Below, one piece after another: positions 8,751 to 24,800 of a DNA stretch of 64,000 bases; the first letter of the stretch is position 1; each line of letters starts with the position of its first letter. Below the pieces are notes generated by a model. It did no database searches and was not told the origin of the DNA. It saw only the letters and a program-made list of their open reading frames with translations. The position numbers were made by a program, and so were the translations under genes. Origin of the DNA: Cliona cf. orientalis (Eukaryota; Porifera; Demospongiae; Clionaida; Clionaidae); NCBI GenBank assembly GCA_963930775.1, contig OZ005695.1, forward strand, positions 682,001 through 746,000, in the 5' to 3' direction.

Positions 8751-10266
8751 TTATAATCGTGAATAGTCAGATAAAGATTCATAGGTGTGCTCAAGCTGTC
8801 TTCTCTCGAGAGTGGTGGTAGCAACCTCTGCTGATGGTGCGACGGTGTGTGGCTGGTACCTGGAATCATAAGCTGGGTTCTCCCTCAACCTCATAACTGC
8901 TGGGTACTTGTTCACAACTCCAACAACTACAATAATGTATAGCATCATTGCAGTTTTATTGTCATAAAGTAGTAAAAAAAAATTGTTGAACGTACCATAA
9001 TGTGCACTCTGGAATCCGTACATATCATTGTACTCCATATCTGCACCATGATCACCAGCTGTTGGTGGAATTCAAATAATGTATTAATGACCAAACAGAA
9101 TTAGCTATTTATGGTTACCTGATAGGTTTTTGGTAGATGATGGTTTAGATTTACATTTGACGTAGGCGATCAGAGCTATCACAGTGATTATCAAGACCAC
9201 GGTGACACCAACAGCGATGATGAGGCTGATTGCCAGGGGGAGTACTCCAATGGTGGCACTGGTCGACGTCGCTGGTTGCTGATCTGTGGCTGGCACCTGT
9301 GGTGGTGGGGTCGACTCCACTGCAGGGAGATTTATCATCGAGCTGGTGGAGCGGCTGGGAATTATTGAAGGGTAAATCCAATCTGCATCTGAAGGAGGGG
9401 GAGGAACAATCAAAAACGTTACGAAGTCAGCTGGCACAATAATGCAGTCCTGTATTATTATACCATAAATAGAGTATCAAAATTCTTATTATTATGTATA
9501 CATACGTACCTATCTCTGCTCTCAAAAGAGCACTGCCTGATGGAGGATTGACAGGTCTCAACTCTGAATCCTTTAAATAAGACGTGAACCCTGTCACGTC
9601 TCTCACTCTCAATAGCTGGTCAAGTTCTGAGTCTTCATCGACCACAGAGAGAGCTGGGAGTAGACCCGAGTCTGGAACATAGAAACCAATGTAGTCCCCT
9701 GCCTCCACTTCTATCACATCCGCCGGATTCGAAGGTACAAAGTCTCGACATCTGAACTCCTCTCCATCTCCGGGAACAACAATGAACCTGTTACATCCAA
9801 CGTTTTCATAGCCAGGTTCAGACTCGTTTGAATTCAATCCGGATCTTCTCCACACACAGGGCCAAATACCAGAGGATGCATTGCGAAATCCAATGATGTA
9901 GTGGCAGTATTGCCAACTGATGATGGCACCGGAGCAATTGATGGGCTTAGAGAGATCCAGATAAATCTTACTTGTTCTGATAATCACATTTCGAAACTCC
10001 TCAGTATCTGGACCAGACCAGCAAATATTTGGCGTTAATGGAGAAGGCGTGGGTGCAGGAGAGCTACTAAAAACTGAGGCATAAGACTTAGTAGTAGTTG
10101 GTGAGACGCGCCCAGAAGGTGAAACAGTTTGATTCGACAATGTGGCCACTTTTTGTCCAAATTCAATCACAAGGATGAAGAAAATCAGTAAACTTGCTCT
10201 CCCAACAATAATTTTGTGCCCCTTCAACATTCTTAGTGAGAGAAAGAGCTCCAGTTTCAGCCTCAT
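8751..10266 (-). CDS. Single-pass membrane protein with tyrosine-motif tail, family member A
   Basis: Exons: 10266-9510, 9388-9119, 9058-8996, 8926-8751; all introns phase 1; 421 residues. A hydrophobic N-terminus suggests a signal sequence, with alternative starts nearby. The ectodomain (about 75-250) has conserved cysteines and the motifs IYLDLSKPINCSG, WQYCHYIIGF, PCVWRRS, VGCNRF and GDYIGFYVPDSG. A Thr/Pro-rich stalk leads to one membrane helix (about 300-327, LPLAISLIIAVGVTVVLII) and a YVKCKSK stop-transfer. The tail carries MEYNDMY on one exon, then ENPAYDS and LEHTYESLS on the last. NPxY motifs bind PTB domains and YxN/YxxM-type sites bind SH2 domains in known receptors. I do not recognise the ectodomain family; a receptor role is inferred. 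Confidence 0.78.
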
Positions 10267-10673
10267 GATTGACGAATGCTAACTACAACTGATATTATCA
10301 CGTTCTACTGTGAATTGAGAGCGCTAGCACATGATTATCACAACATGCAGGATGGCCATATTCGATGAAAATGCTTATTATAGCAAACAATGAGATTAAG
10401 CAAAAGGTCAATATGCATTCCGCACGCCTGATAATCATTTGCTAGGAAATAAAAAAAAACCGCATGCATGCTGGGTGAGCTGCTATTCAAAATATTATGC
10501 CTAGTCCAGCCAGGATAGGAAAGATTTCTGTTGTTGCTACTGGCTTTGCAAGTTTAATCACTGGCCACAGAACATCACACATAACATGTATAATTATTAT
10601 TATAGCTAGCACATGAACATTGAAATCACAGACAAAAACAATGGGGTATGCTACACAATCATGTCCATTCGTG
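10267..10673. other. Spacer between membrane-protein genes A and B
   Basis: No gene seen. AT-rich, with the presumed promoter of gene A next to 10267 and the 3' flank of gene B next to 10673. Confidence 0.5.
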
Positions 10674-12334
10674 CTACTGAATGTTAATATTTGTAGCGTG
10701 AATGTGAAAGTTTGAAAGTGATTCATAGGTGTGCTCCAGCTGCCTCCTGGTCACAGATCTCGCCACTTCCTCTGTGGCCCCTCCTGGGGGCTGATTCCCA
10801 TGGCTCTGGGTCGGTGACATCGAATCATAGGCAGGATTTTCACTCAAACTCACAAATGTTCGCTTATTTCCCACAACAACTGTGAAATAGATATTCATAA
10901 TAATAGTATGGGAAGATACTAAATTTTGTGGATAATAATAGCATTATGTCATCATTGTGTAATGGTTGTTTATTCCATAATTATCGTACCGTGATTTGCA
11001 CTCCTGAATTTGTACATATCATTGTATTCCATGTCATTGTTGCCTGAGAGAGAACAATGGGAAGAAAACAAAGTAAGATTAATTAATGACATTACAATGC
11101 TTCTCTTGCTGAATTCACTAATAATAGCATTAATATTTATACCTGATTGAAATCTGTCATATCCCGAGAAGCATCTATGCTTGCAGTTGACATAGGCGAT
11201 CAGTGCTATCACAGTGATGGTGAGTACCACAGTGACCCCAATGGCGACGATCAGACTGACTGCCAGTGGGAGGACAGCTAGTGTGGAGGTTCTGGGTTTT
11301 GTGGTGGTTGACAGGGAAGATGGCCCGGGGGCTGTTATTGGAGGGGTGGGCGTGGGAGTAGGGGACAGGCGAGAGACTGTCACTGATGGATGCACCCAGT
11401 CTGCATCTGAAGGAAAGATATTATTACAGCAGATGTTCATTCAGCTCAATATGCATGGTATTGACTAATGATTAGTCTCATAACCCTGACCTTCACCTCT
11501 CAGTCTACATACATGTGAAATGACTGACTATGTGGACAAGCATGTGATCGTTGTTGAACTTAATTACTGACCTATTTCTGCACTCAGCAGTGCTCGTCCA
11601 GGTGTATCAGTGGTATTTCTCAATTCAGAGTCTTCAATGAAATCAGAGAATCCAGTCACATTCCTTTCCAGTTGATAATTGCCTTCGTCGTAGATAGAAG
11701 AAGAGAGACCGACAAAGAGACCAACGTCAGGAATGTAGAAACCAATGTAGTCCCCCTCCTCCACCGATATGAAATCAGATGGATTGGAGGGAACAAACTG
11801 CCTACATTTGAGTTCATTTACCTTTCCACCGGGCAAAAGTTGAATCTTATTGCAGCCAATTTTTTCGTAGCCGCTCGAGTCATTCGACCTTCTCCACACG
11901 CAAGGCCATAGCCCAGATGGTATGTCACGATATCCAATAATGTAGTGACAGAAATACCAACTGGTGATCACTCCAGTGCAGTTGACTGGTTGTGAGAGGT
12001 CAAGGTAGATGCGATCGGTAGTGGTAATAGTTCCACTTGCTCGAATAAACTCTGGCCCACTGGTGCATGTGTGTTGAATCGGCAGTGGTGAAATAGTTGG
12101 CTGAACAGCTGCAGGAGAGCTGCTCTGGCTGGTGGTGAAGGCAGCAGCATAAGAGGAAGAGAGAGAAGGAGATGGATCTATCATAGCTTGAATCGATGAA
12201 GAAGGAGACACTAGTAGACTTAAGCTTGCTCCAGGAGATACTATAATCATGAATACTGTGAGGAGCTCTCCTAGACTGGTGAGACTCGTGATCTGTGGAG
12301 ATCTCGGGACAAAAGCACTGATTTTCTTCAGCAT
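10674..12334 (-). CDS. Single-pass membrane protein with tyrosine-motif tail, family member B
   Basis: Exons: 12334-11572, 11406-11143, 11043-10990, 10879-10674; all introns phase 1; 428 residues. Same plan as member A: hydrophobic N-terminus; Ser/Pro-rich lead; ectodomain with IYLDLSQPVNCTG, WYFCHYIIGY, PCVWRRS, IGCNK, RQFVPSNPSDF and GDYIGFYIPDVG; Thr/Pro-rich stalk; one membrane helix (LPLAVSLIVAIGVTVVL...); basic stop YVNCKHR. The tail has MEYNDMYKF on the third exon, and SENPAYDS and LEHTYESLSN on the last. Exon sizes and splice phases match member A, so the two arose by tandem duplication. Ligand and partners are unknown. Confidence 0.78.
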
Positions 12335-12762
12335 GGCTGCCTTCTTGCTTGATTCAACTCAAACTCTCAGCTACTCAAAATCAAAGGTGAGTTAGCCCAT
12401 GCACTGAGCTATCTGATGATGCAGAATCAGCTGCACATAATGCCCTGACCAAGTATGGTCAATTGCATATTAAGTACTGTACTGTATGAGGCATGATGTA
12501 ACCTCATGTCCTGTACAATCTGTCATGTGCAACCATGCATGTGTTTGTCACTGTCAGTTTTTGTGTGATGTGTATATTACAGGTTTCTTTCCTGGTGGCC
12601 AAATAGCACACTTGTACAGGTTCATGCATCTGTGTACACATTAATTTTAACATGCAGGCTGGAATAATCCACCACAAAGTAACGGCAAAAATTAAATTTT
12701 ATGAGTGAGGGATTTTTTTTATAATTATGTGATCCGATCTTCATGATGACATAATTTTGTTT
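12335..12762. other. Spacer between membrane-protein genes B and C
   Basis: No gene seen. It would hold the promoter of gene B. AT-rich, with several ATGCATG-type runs and no clear repeat structure. Confidence 0.45.
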
Positions 12763-14595
12763 TCAGCTGAGCTTATGGTAGGGGTATGCATAGTGTGGCG
12801 ACAGTGATTCGTAAGTGTGCTCTAGTTGTCTCAATCCTGCCGAGCTTGCGATGCTCGTTGGCCGCTGATCACGAGTCTTGCTCTTTGGCTGCCCCGCCAT
12901 TCTGGGGCGGGTCGTAGGGTCATATGCTGGATTTTCACTGAGATCCACTGTAGTTTGCTGCCTCCCAATTATGACTGCAGGGTATAATATATGCAGGACC
13001 ATCATTAGTACACAAACTATGTGTATGCCACTTGCTTACTGTGATTTGCAGATAAAACGTTATAAGCCTGATTTTTCACTTGAACAACTGTTTGAAGCTT
13101 ACCAACCATACCTGCATAATAACAGAACACTTGTGACATAATAGTATAGTGAACAGATTTATACCGCAGCCTACCATGATTGTAGGCTTGGTTGCTAGTG
13201 CAGTCTATCAGTGTCAGCTGATTCCCTATCATGACTGTAAAATTTAATGCCTATAATTTAACTACATGCATGTATGGAACAATTGCAAATTGTACCATGG
13301 TTTTGAGAGACCATACTGTATGCTGGATTTTCCAAAAGCTTTGGTAGAAGTTCAGCAGTATCTAGAATAGAGGCAGGCACATAGCTAATACTAAATTTCA
13401 CAGTATAGACTATAATATTATACTACACACCTGAATGAAATCTCTTATACTTCAAATACTTCTTGCAGTAGACACAGATAATTAAAGTTGTCACCATGAT
13501 GACGATGAGAGCGATTGCACTGGGGACCACCACACCCACAGTCAAAAGAACAGTGGAGGCAGTCGCTACTCTGGCTGTAGTAGTCACTGGCTCTGCTGGT
13601 GTGGTAGATATTGATTCTATTGCAGCTGTTGGCCATGACTGAGCTGTTGGACTATCAATAATCCACGGTATCATAGAGCTAGCTATTGCAGAGGTACGGG
13701 GAACTGGATCTGGGGTAGGTGTCAGTGCAGAGTTGGAAGAGCTGGAAAGAGTGGCTGAAGGGAATATGTAGGAAGTATCTGAAGGAAAAAAAAATAAAAC
13801 ATCTTAGTGTATATAATCCCATGAATCTATTTCTAGTTCTCAAAACTAGGCCTTAATAATGTGATCGTGCGTCAAAAGTATTATTATACCTATTTCTGCA
13901 CTCAAGAGTGCTCTCCCAGGCTGGGTAGTGGCATTTCTCAATTCCGAGTCTTTAATGAAGGGGGCAAACCCCGTTGTAATTCTCTTTTGTTGAAAGCTGT
14001 CAGTATCATCTTCAGGAGGGGAGAATGGAAGAAAAAGACCAGAATCTGGAACATAGAAGCCAATATAGTCACCCTCCTCTACTCTTATGAGATCAAAATG
14101 ATTCAAAGGGGCAAAAGACTGGCACTGTAACCCATCTCTCTCTCCAGGGATGATACTAATTTCATTGCAACCGATTTTTTCATACCCGGCATTTGAATCG
14201 CTAGGATTTGATCTTCGCCATACACACGGCTGTAAACCTGAAGATACATTATGAAACCCCAAAACAACGTAGCAGTAATGCCATCTTGTGATCACTCCAG
14301 AGCAAGGTGCAGGTTCAGAGTTATCAAGATAGATATGATCCGTCACGGCAATCCTATTGGCATTAATGCCATTATCTGCAACATCTGGCCAGCTTGAGTT
14401 ATCAAATTGCGGCCCTGTTCTGCACAGGTTATTACGAAGTGGGGGTGGGGTTGGCACGGCCGCACTGACAGAGCTAGTGGTAGAACTGCTGGTGATAGAG
14501 GTACTGGTTTGAGTGGATGATGATGTCATTGCTACACCAACTCCAGGTCCCAAGACTAACCATAAACACCGGAGAAATAGCATTTTTAAGCTCAT
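12763..14595 (-). CDS. Single-pass membrane protein with four NxAY tail exons, family member C
   Basis: Exons: 14595-13890, 13778-13431, 13361-13296, 13234-13175, 13111-13040, 12974-12763; all introns phase 1; 487 residues. N-terminal signal-like segment (FLRCLWLVLGPGVGVAM), Ser/Thr-rich lead, ectodomain with IYLDNSEPAPCSG, WHYCYVVLGF, PCVWRRS, IGCNE and GDYIGFYVPDSG, a longer stalk, and one membrane helix (about residues 310-335) ending VYCKKYLKYKR. The tail lacks the YNDMY exon of A and B. Instead it has repeated NxAY modules: LENPAYSM, SNQAYNH, KNQAYNV and SENPAYDP, one per exon. It ends with LEHTYESLSP. The exon boundaries have good GT-AG signals, but the three tiny exons need transcript support. 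Confidence 0.7.
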
Positions 14596-15351
14596 AGTAT
14601 ATTATTATCTCTTGATTGCAATGATTAGAGGGTCCTTTCTCACTTACAATTTGCCAAACTGCATGGCTGATAAACCACAATAACAATAATATTATTAACT
14701 AAGCATGGTGACCAAATATGATTTGAGGTATGTCCCGGAAGCCCCTTTATGTCATCTTTAGCATGAACAGGATATAACAGGATGTGGTGGTCACAACCAC
14801 TGACTTTCCCGAAGTGCGTGGAGCTAAAATGATTACCTCAATCAGCATAATCCAGAATTCTCAAGCCAAAAAAAATGATTATAGTCTGGAGGATACCTAG
14901 CTAGATGATGTATGGGGAAATTAGCTACATGCTAGCAAGTTGTAGCAATACCTCATTATCTGTTCAGAAGAGCTTTCCCCATAAATAGTCTATGGGTATT
15001 TTTGAGTAATAAATATAAAATCCTACTCATCCATAGCATGACACCCGGATGCATTATTAAGTGCAATAATAATATTGTATGAGTGTAGGCAACATGAAAG
15101 CAAATGGGAACAAGCAATTGGACCCATTGTCAAGAGCATGAATAGCTGAATGTCCAAGCACTAAAAGTTTCTATCCATAATCAGACGGTACTGACTTATA
15201 TGTACAGATTTAATATTAGCTAGATTAGCTGTATGGCATACTTATGGATATGACCTGATCTGTAATGCAGTAACAATACATGCAAGTGAATTTCTATACA
15301 GCTGCTGATGATGATGATGCTAGCATTTGATGTGAAAACTTGAGAAGTGAG
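14596..15351. other. 756-base spacer between membrane-protein genes C and D
   Basis: No coding region seen. AT-rich. A 10-bp inverted pair, TATGGGGAAA at 14911-14920 and TTTCCCCATA at 14974-14983, could be a small foldback element. Confidence 0.4.
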
Positions 15352-17124
15352 TTAGCGAATAGTGTCAATCATTTCATAGGTGTGTTCCAGTCCCCTCGTT
15401 ACCTCGGCAACACCACTGTCTGCTGCTCTGTCAACCTCATCAATGCCTGTATATAGACGGCAGCAATAATTACCATGGATGGACGAGTTGTGCATTGATT
15501 GCAGACAATTATGGCATATACATAGCTCTGAGCACATCACATAATATAATATCATGCAGTTAACATACTGCTTGCTTTAGCCACATCTCCAGGTGAGTAT
15601 GCTGGATTTCTATGTAGCTCGCCCCTACACTGTGATACTCTATCCCCTATAGCAAAATTAATGCATGAGTTAATGTATTCTTTCTGGTATACTAGCTAGT
15701 AGCTACTACTAGTCCTAAATTAAATCTTACTTTTGTTGGGCCTGGGCCTGGGGGTGCTGGGCACATACAATTCATTGTACTGCATACTCTGCTCCAAGCC
15801 AACAGACATAGGCTCCACTTTGATGGTGTGAACCACTATAATATTATAAACATGTATTATTAAAATTAGTTTTATTGACATCATCAAATCAGTCATTACA
15901 TGGATCCGGATTTTAATCTTATTGTATAATACCTTGGTTTTTCCTATGACAGGAGAGAAAGAGACCACTACAGCAGCAGTGTAGCTTGTAGCAGCACGAG
16001 AACTTCATTTTACAAAGACAGCAGGCCAAGATGAACACTAATACCAGCAGGAGTAGGATGATGACAGAAGCAGTGACCAACACAGCGATAAAGATGGTGT
16101 TTCTGAATAAATCTCCTACATCTGCCGAGCAGGGGGTGGCAGTGGGATGGATGGTTGTAGGGAGTTCACTAGTTGTACTGGTATCATTTGTCACATCTAT
16201 TAAAAATATTTTCACTCATATCAGACGATAACTAATTATAAATTGCTTACTCATTATGACTCTTAATAACGAGGTCACCGAAGCATTAATCAATTCAAAT
16301 CGATCTTCTTGAATGGGATTCATTCCTATCAGGTAGCTTGCTCTATCTCCCGCTGAAGTATCTTGTTGCATTGAGGAAATATTAAGCACTCTGATCGTAT
16401 CACCCACCCCAGACTTAGGTTGACTTTGGAACAGTGATTCAGATCTCATAAAGATCGTCCTAACTGTTTCTCCACATATGAAACCCAGGAGGTCTCCGCG
16501 CTCCATATACATTGCATCTTCAGAATCAATGGAATCACATGCAGTTAGATATCCATCACTTGACCCTCTAGAACCATCAATGTTGATGTTGTAGACATTA
16601 ATGATTCGATATGATTCTTGGGTGCCCTGAGTGGTGTCTCTCCTAAGTACGACTGCAGTGATCGCGTTCTGGTCAGAATTCCGGGTACTAGATCTGGGGC
16701 TAGATTGAACCGCTAGTGCTATATAGCAAAATTCCCATCTGATGACCTCCCCTGAGCACTGTGCAGGTTGCCCGAAGTCCACGTAGAGGCGGCCCGCGTC
16801 AGCATATTGCGATGCATCGAAGATGGATGAGTTCACAATACCAACGTCGCATTGTCCTTCCCCAAGTACCTGCAATTGCAATGTATAGCATAGCGTATGG
16901 CAAAAATCATTTTTCTATAATATTATGACAACCTGCGGCGTGTTGTTGGGAAGATGTGGCTTGGGAGGAGGCGGCGGGCGCGGTGATGGGGCTGGGGGAG
17001 CTCGAGCGCGAGCTGGAATACGGCTGCTTTCATTGGATGGTGGTTTCGTCGGGGCCTCTTCAGTTGCTGCTAAAGCGGCTAGAGAAATGCTAAGAATCAC
17101 GAAAACGAGCCTTCTTCCCTCCAT
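15352..17124 (-). CDS. Single-pass membrane protein with tyrosine-motif tail, divergent family member D
   Basis: Exons: 17124-16933, 16869-16251, 16196-15933, 15835-15731, 15646-15569, 15446-15352; 450 residues. The signal peptide is clear (MEGRRLVFVILSISLAALAA), followed by a Pro/Arg-rich segment. The ectodomain keeps the family frame in divergent form: LYVDFGQPAQCSG, WEFCYIALAV, VVLRRD, and GDLLGFICG where A-C have GDYIGFY. One membrane helix follows, then an unusual cysteine-rich juxtamembrane stretch (CCLCKMKFSCCYKLHCCC). The tail has MQYNELYVPS, HRNPAYSPG and LEHTYEMID on three separate exons. The first intron is phase 0; the rest are phase 1. It shares a 178-base divergent promoter with CCZ1. 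Confidence 0.75.
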
Positions 17125-17302
17125 AGCGAGCGAGCTGCAACTCTTGGGCGGAGCTAACATCGGCGAAGCGATCGCCGCGCGCGATCGACGATAATGCAAT
17201 GGGTGTGTCATCTCTATTTATCCGAAACATAGAGAAATATTGAAAATCACGAATGAAGGGAGGAGGTCCTCGATACAACAGCCAGCACAGGTCTCTCGCA
17301 TC
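17125..17302. promoter_or_regulatory. Divergent promoter between membrane-protein gene D and CCZ1
   Basis: The start codons of the two genes are 178 bases apart on opposite strands. The stretch near 17160-17195 is GC-rich (GCGATCGCCGCGCGCGATCG), unlike the AT-rich surroundings. Confidence 0.5.
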
Positions 17303-21032
<3,730 letters not shown>

Positions 21033-21852
21033 TCCGAAGTGTGTGTGAGATGTGAACATGTTTATTTCTTTCTCTCCCTCCCTCGATCCTTGTCCTCTCT
21101 CTCTTTCTTCTCTCGTTGACTTTCTATTCGTTCCGATTGTTAGAGAAGTCACTATATACCCTCTACCCTACCCCCTTATGTTTCTGATGGCATCAGACTC
21201 CTCGTAATAATTAATTAATTATTATTTTTGCACCTGTTTTATTGTGTATAATACATGCACCTCCAGCACCTAATTTATTTATGATAATTATTATGTGATA
21301 TGAGCAATGATTGATTTGCATTCATAGCCTTGTCTCCAGCTTTCAGCGAATGTTGCATGCTAATTAATTTTCGTTATACACAATCATATATAGTTATATA
21401 ATATTATTACAAGGTTTTTCTCAGAGGAGCTGTGCATGATAATATATAATAATATAATATCATCATGATTTTCATATTCAAGTCATAAATATTCAATGAC
21501 CTGTAGACTCCATGAGTGGTCTGGGGATGAGCTAGGCTATAGGGGACAACATGAAATTCTCCAATAAGCATGAAGTCAAGGATACTTCAAAGGGTATTCT
21601 AGCCACTAATTCTGATTTTGACACTTAGAAATTTCATAAAGTTACCTGTTTTGAGATATTTGGATATTTGTAATATTATATTATGTATATGGAGTGTCTG
21701 GGCCATCCCTACTTTCATATCATGATAATATCATGACATTGTAATTGTTATAATTATTATCATGATGGGACTTAAGTTGATGAGAAAGTTAAGAATTTCG
21801 GCTACAATATCATCTACACAACTATGACATTGTGTACATAGATCTTGTCCCG
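21033..21852. other. 820-base spacer between convergent CCZ1 and ACTR8
   Basis: No gene seen. AT-rich with TAATAATTATT-type runs; it should hold the two 3' untranslated regions. Confidence 0.5.
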
Positions 21853-24800
21853 TCACCACGAAAACGGTGCCCTCTCCCTGAGCAGCCTGACGCCAGAGAA
21901 CTCCCACTCGGGTCTCTCTATCCAGAGCTCCTGCCCTGTGTCCAGGCAACTCAGCACAGCACCACCCTTCCACACGACGAAGGAGGACTCAAGATCCTTG
22001 GGGGAGGGGGAGAGGGGGGGGGGGAGGGAGAGGAAGAAAGAGAGAGAGAGAAGGGGAATCATGTACTAAATTTACTAGATCTGTATTCTGTACCCCTTCT
22101 ATGTATGTATCTTGATTGGTGATCAGTGGACTAAAAATTTTCATCAGAATGTATTCATAGGTCATCGTACTATTATCATCAGTTTAATTCTGTGTTACGA
22201 TCGACCTATGGTGTGTATATTATAGGCTTTTTGCTTTTATCCTACATATCCTAGAACGTTTCAATATAACTATAACTGATTGAACTCTCACCCTTGGGTT
22301 GGCGAAGACTTCAATGTTGTTGCCCGTCCTTGGGAAGATGGTGAGGGGCTTCTGCTCCAGCCTCGACTGGAGAAGATTGGCAGCTCCAGGAAAGGCCAGG
22401 CCCCCTCCAACCATCACGATGCCACCGTAGAGCTTCTGCTTCATCTCAAGGGATGCTGTGACAGTGTTCAAGTATATATATATTTCCTACATTACTTAAC
22501 ATTATTCAACATTACCTTACAATACCTTACATTACTCAACATTACCCTACATTACCTTACAATACCTGGATTACCTTACATTACAAAACAAGTATGTTTG
22601 ATGTAACAATGATGGGATAATATGCATGAGTTATTCATAGTAATGCCCTCCAGGTATTAAGGACACTGATTGTCTGAAAAATAATTTTCATTAGATTATG
22701 AGCTACATTTTGGTCTTTGTTCCAGCTCCATAACTATTACCATTACCGAAATACGTTTGGTCTGAGTATATATAAACGTGACAATCATACATGTATTGAA
22801 GAAGCTTGGTATGTATACCATGGTATAGTCTAACATGTTCAGGACCATGGTAGCTGCTTTCATCTGCTCAAGAGCTACATTTTGGTTGTTGTTCCAGCTC
22901 CATAGCTCTTTCCGTTGCCGAGATACACTTTGGCGCGCGCCGCGGTATAGAATTAATGATATTCATAGCTTTTAATTAATTACGTCACGGTCTGTACATT
23001 CCAACGTGAAAACCATACGCGTTTTGCTACCCCCTGTCCCAGCTCAATAAATAGCATTTTCTGGGAGGTACTATCGATAACGGGGCTAGACGGTGTCAGG
23101 GGTATCCCCTCTGGCACCTGCAGCTGAAAACTGCACATGGTCCTGGGCATATATGGCTTAGGGGTCGCCCAGGTTCCTCCCTTGAATACCCCCCATCCCT
23201 GGAAGTATGGCCAATTGCGGTAATGTCCGCAGTGTCACTCCCAAACGGATCACCGAAGCTGCGGCACCTCGGCCCGGGGGGAGGGATGATTGGGACTATT
23301 TTTTTTTTTTTTTCACTTGTCGAAATTACGTATGTAGTACAGCGTGCATGCCAGCTGCAGCAGCACGAACTGACCAATCGGATCACAGTATATTATATTT
23401 GTTACAACTATAGGGTAATGTAGGTATTGTAGGTATTATAAGGTATTGTATGGTATTTTAAGGTATTGTAAGGTATTGTAGGGTAATGTAGGTCAGGAAT
23501 CTGATTGGTCAGTTGGAGGTCCACTATTTTACAGCCTCAGGCCTCTGAGTGACCAATCGGATCACAGTATTTGTTACAATAATCATAGGGTAATGTAGGT
23601 ATTGTAGGTATTGTAAGGTATTGTAAGGTATTGTAGGGTAATGTAGGTCAGGAATCTGATTGGTCAGTTGGAGGTCCACTATTTTACATTGCTTTGCTCG
23701 GGATGCTACAGCCTCGGGCCTCGAGTGACCAATCGGATCACAGTATTTGTTACAACTATAGGGTAATGTAGGTAATGTAGGTATTGTAAGGTACTGTTTT
23801 TCACAAGTAGCTTAGGTTTGATGTAACAATCATGAATTATTCACAGTATTGCCATCCTTCCCTCTTTATTATTAATTTTACTCTTGCACCACAGCCAGTT
23901 ACACTGTATCATAGCCCAAGGGGGGACCATTGGTGGACATCACGATAGCCAGTTACACTGTATCACAGCCCAAGGGGGGACCATTGGTGAACATCACGAT
24001 AGCCACTTACTGTATCGCAGCCCAAGGGGGGACCATTGGTGAACATCACGATAGCCAGTTACACTGTATCACAGCCCAAGGGGGGACCATTGGTGGACAT
24101 CACGATAGCCAGTTACACTATATCACAGCCCAAGGGGGGACCATTGGTGAACATCACGATAGCCACTTACTGTATCACAGCCCAAGGGGGGACCATTGGT
24201 GGACACTACCATGGCCACTTACTGTATTGCAGCCCAAGGGGGGACCATTGGTGGACACTACCGCAGCCACTTACTATATCACAGCCCAAGGGGGGACCAT
24301 TGGTGGACATCACGATAGCCAGTTACTGTATCACAGCCCAAGGGGGGACCATTGGTGATATCACGATAGCCAGTTACTGTATCGCAGCCCAAGGGGGGAC
24401 CATTGGTGGACATCACGATAGCCAGTTACTGTATCACAGCCCAAGGGGGGACCATTGGTGGACATCACGATATATAGCCAGTTGCTGTATCACAGCCCAA
24501 GGGGGGACCATTGGTGAACATTACCGCAGCCAGTTACTGTATCGCAGCCCAAAGGGGGGACCATTGGTGGACATTACGATAGCCAGTTAGATTTCTGTAT
24601 CACAGGGACCATTGGTACAGTGCTCGAGCTCCAGCATTGTAGCCTAGGAGACTAAATAATTATGTCACAGGATGTAAGCTATAGAGCAATGAGAGCAAGA
24701 TAAAAGAAATTTTGGTTGATTATTACTACGGAGAGACCACAGATATTGCAGAGCATAGTTAACACAGCCACAAACGATACTTGGCCATCCTCACACAACC

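Noticed and set aside
22487-22585. Possible telomere-like repeat
   Set aside because: Units are TTACATTACC/TTACAATACC types, not TTAGGG, and the array is interstitial and degenerate.
23930-24590. Overlapping open frames of 142 and 184 residues on the plus strand
   Set aside because: They run through the minisatellite and only repeat HSPRGDHWW-type units in shifting frames. They lie antisense inside an ACTR8 intron and have no other coding sign.
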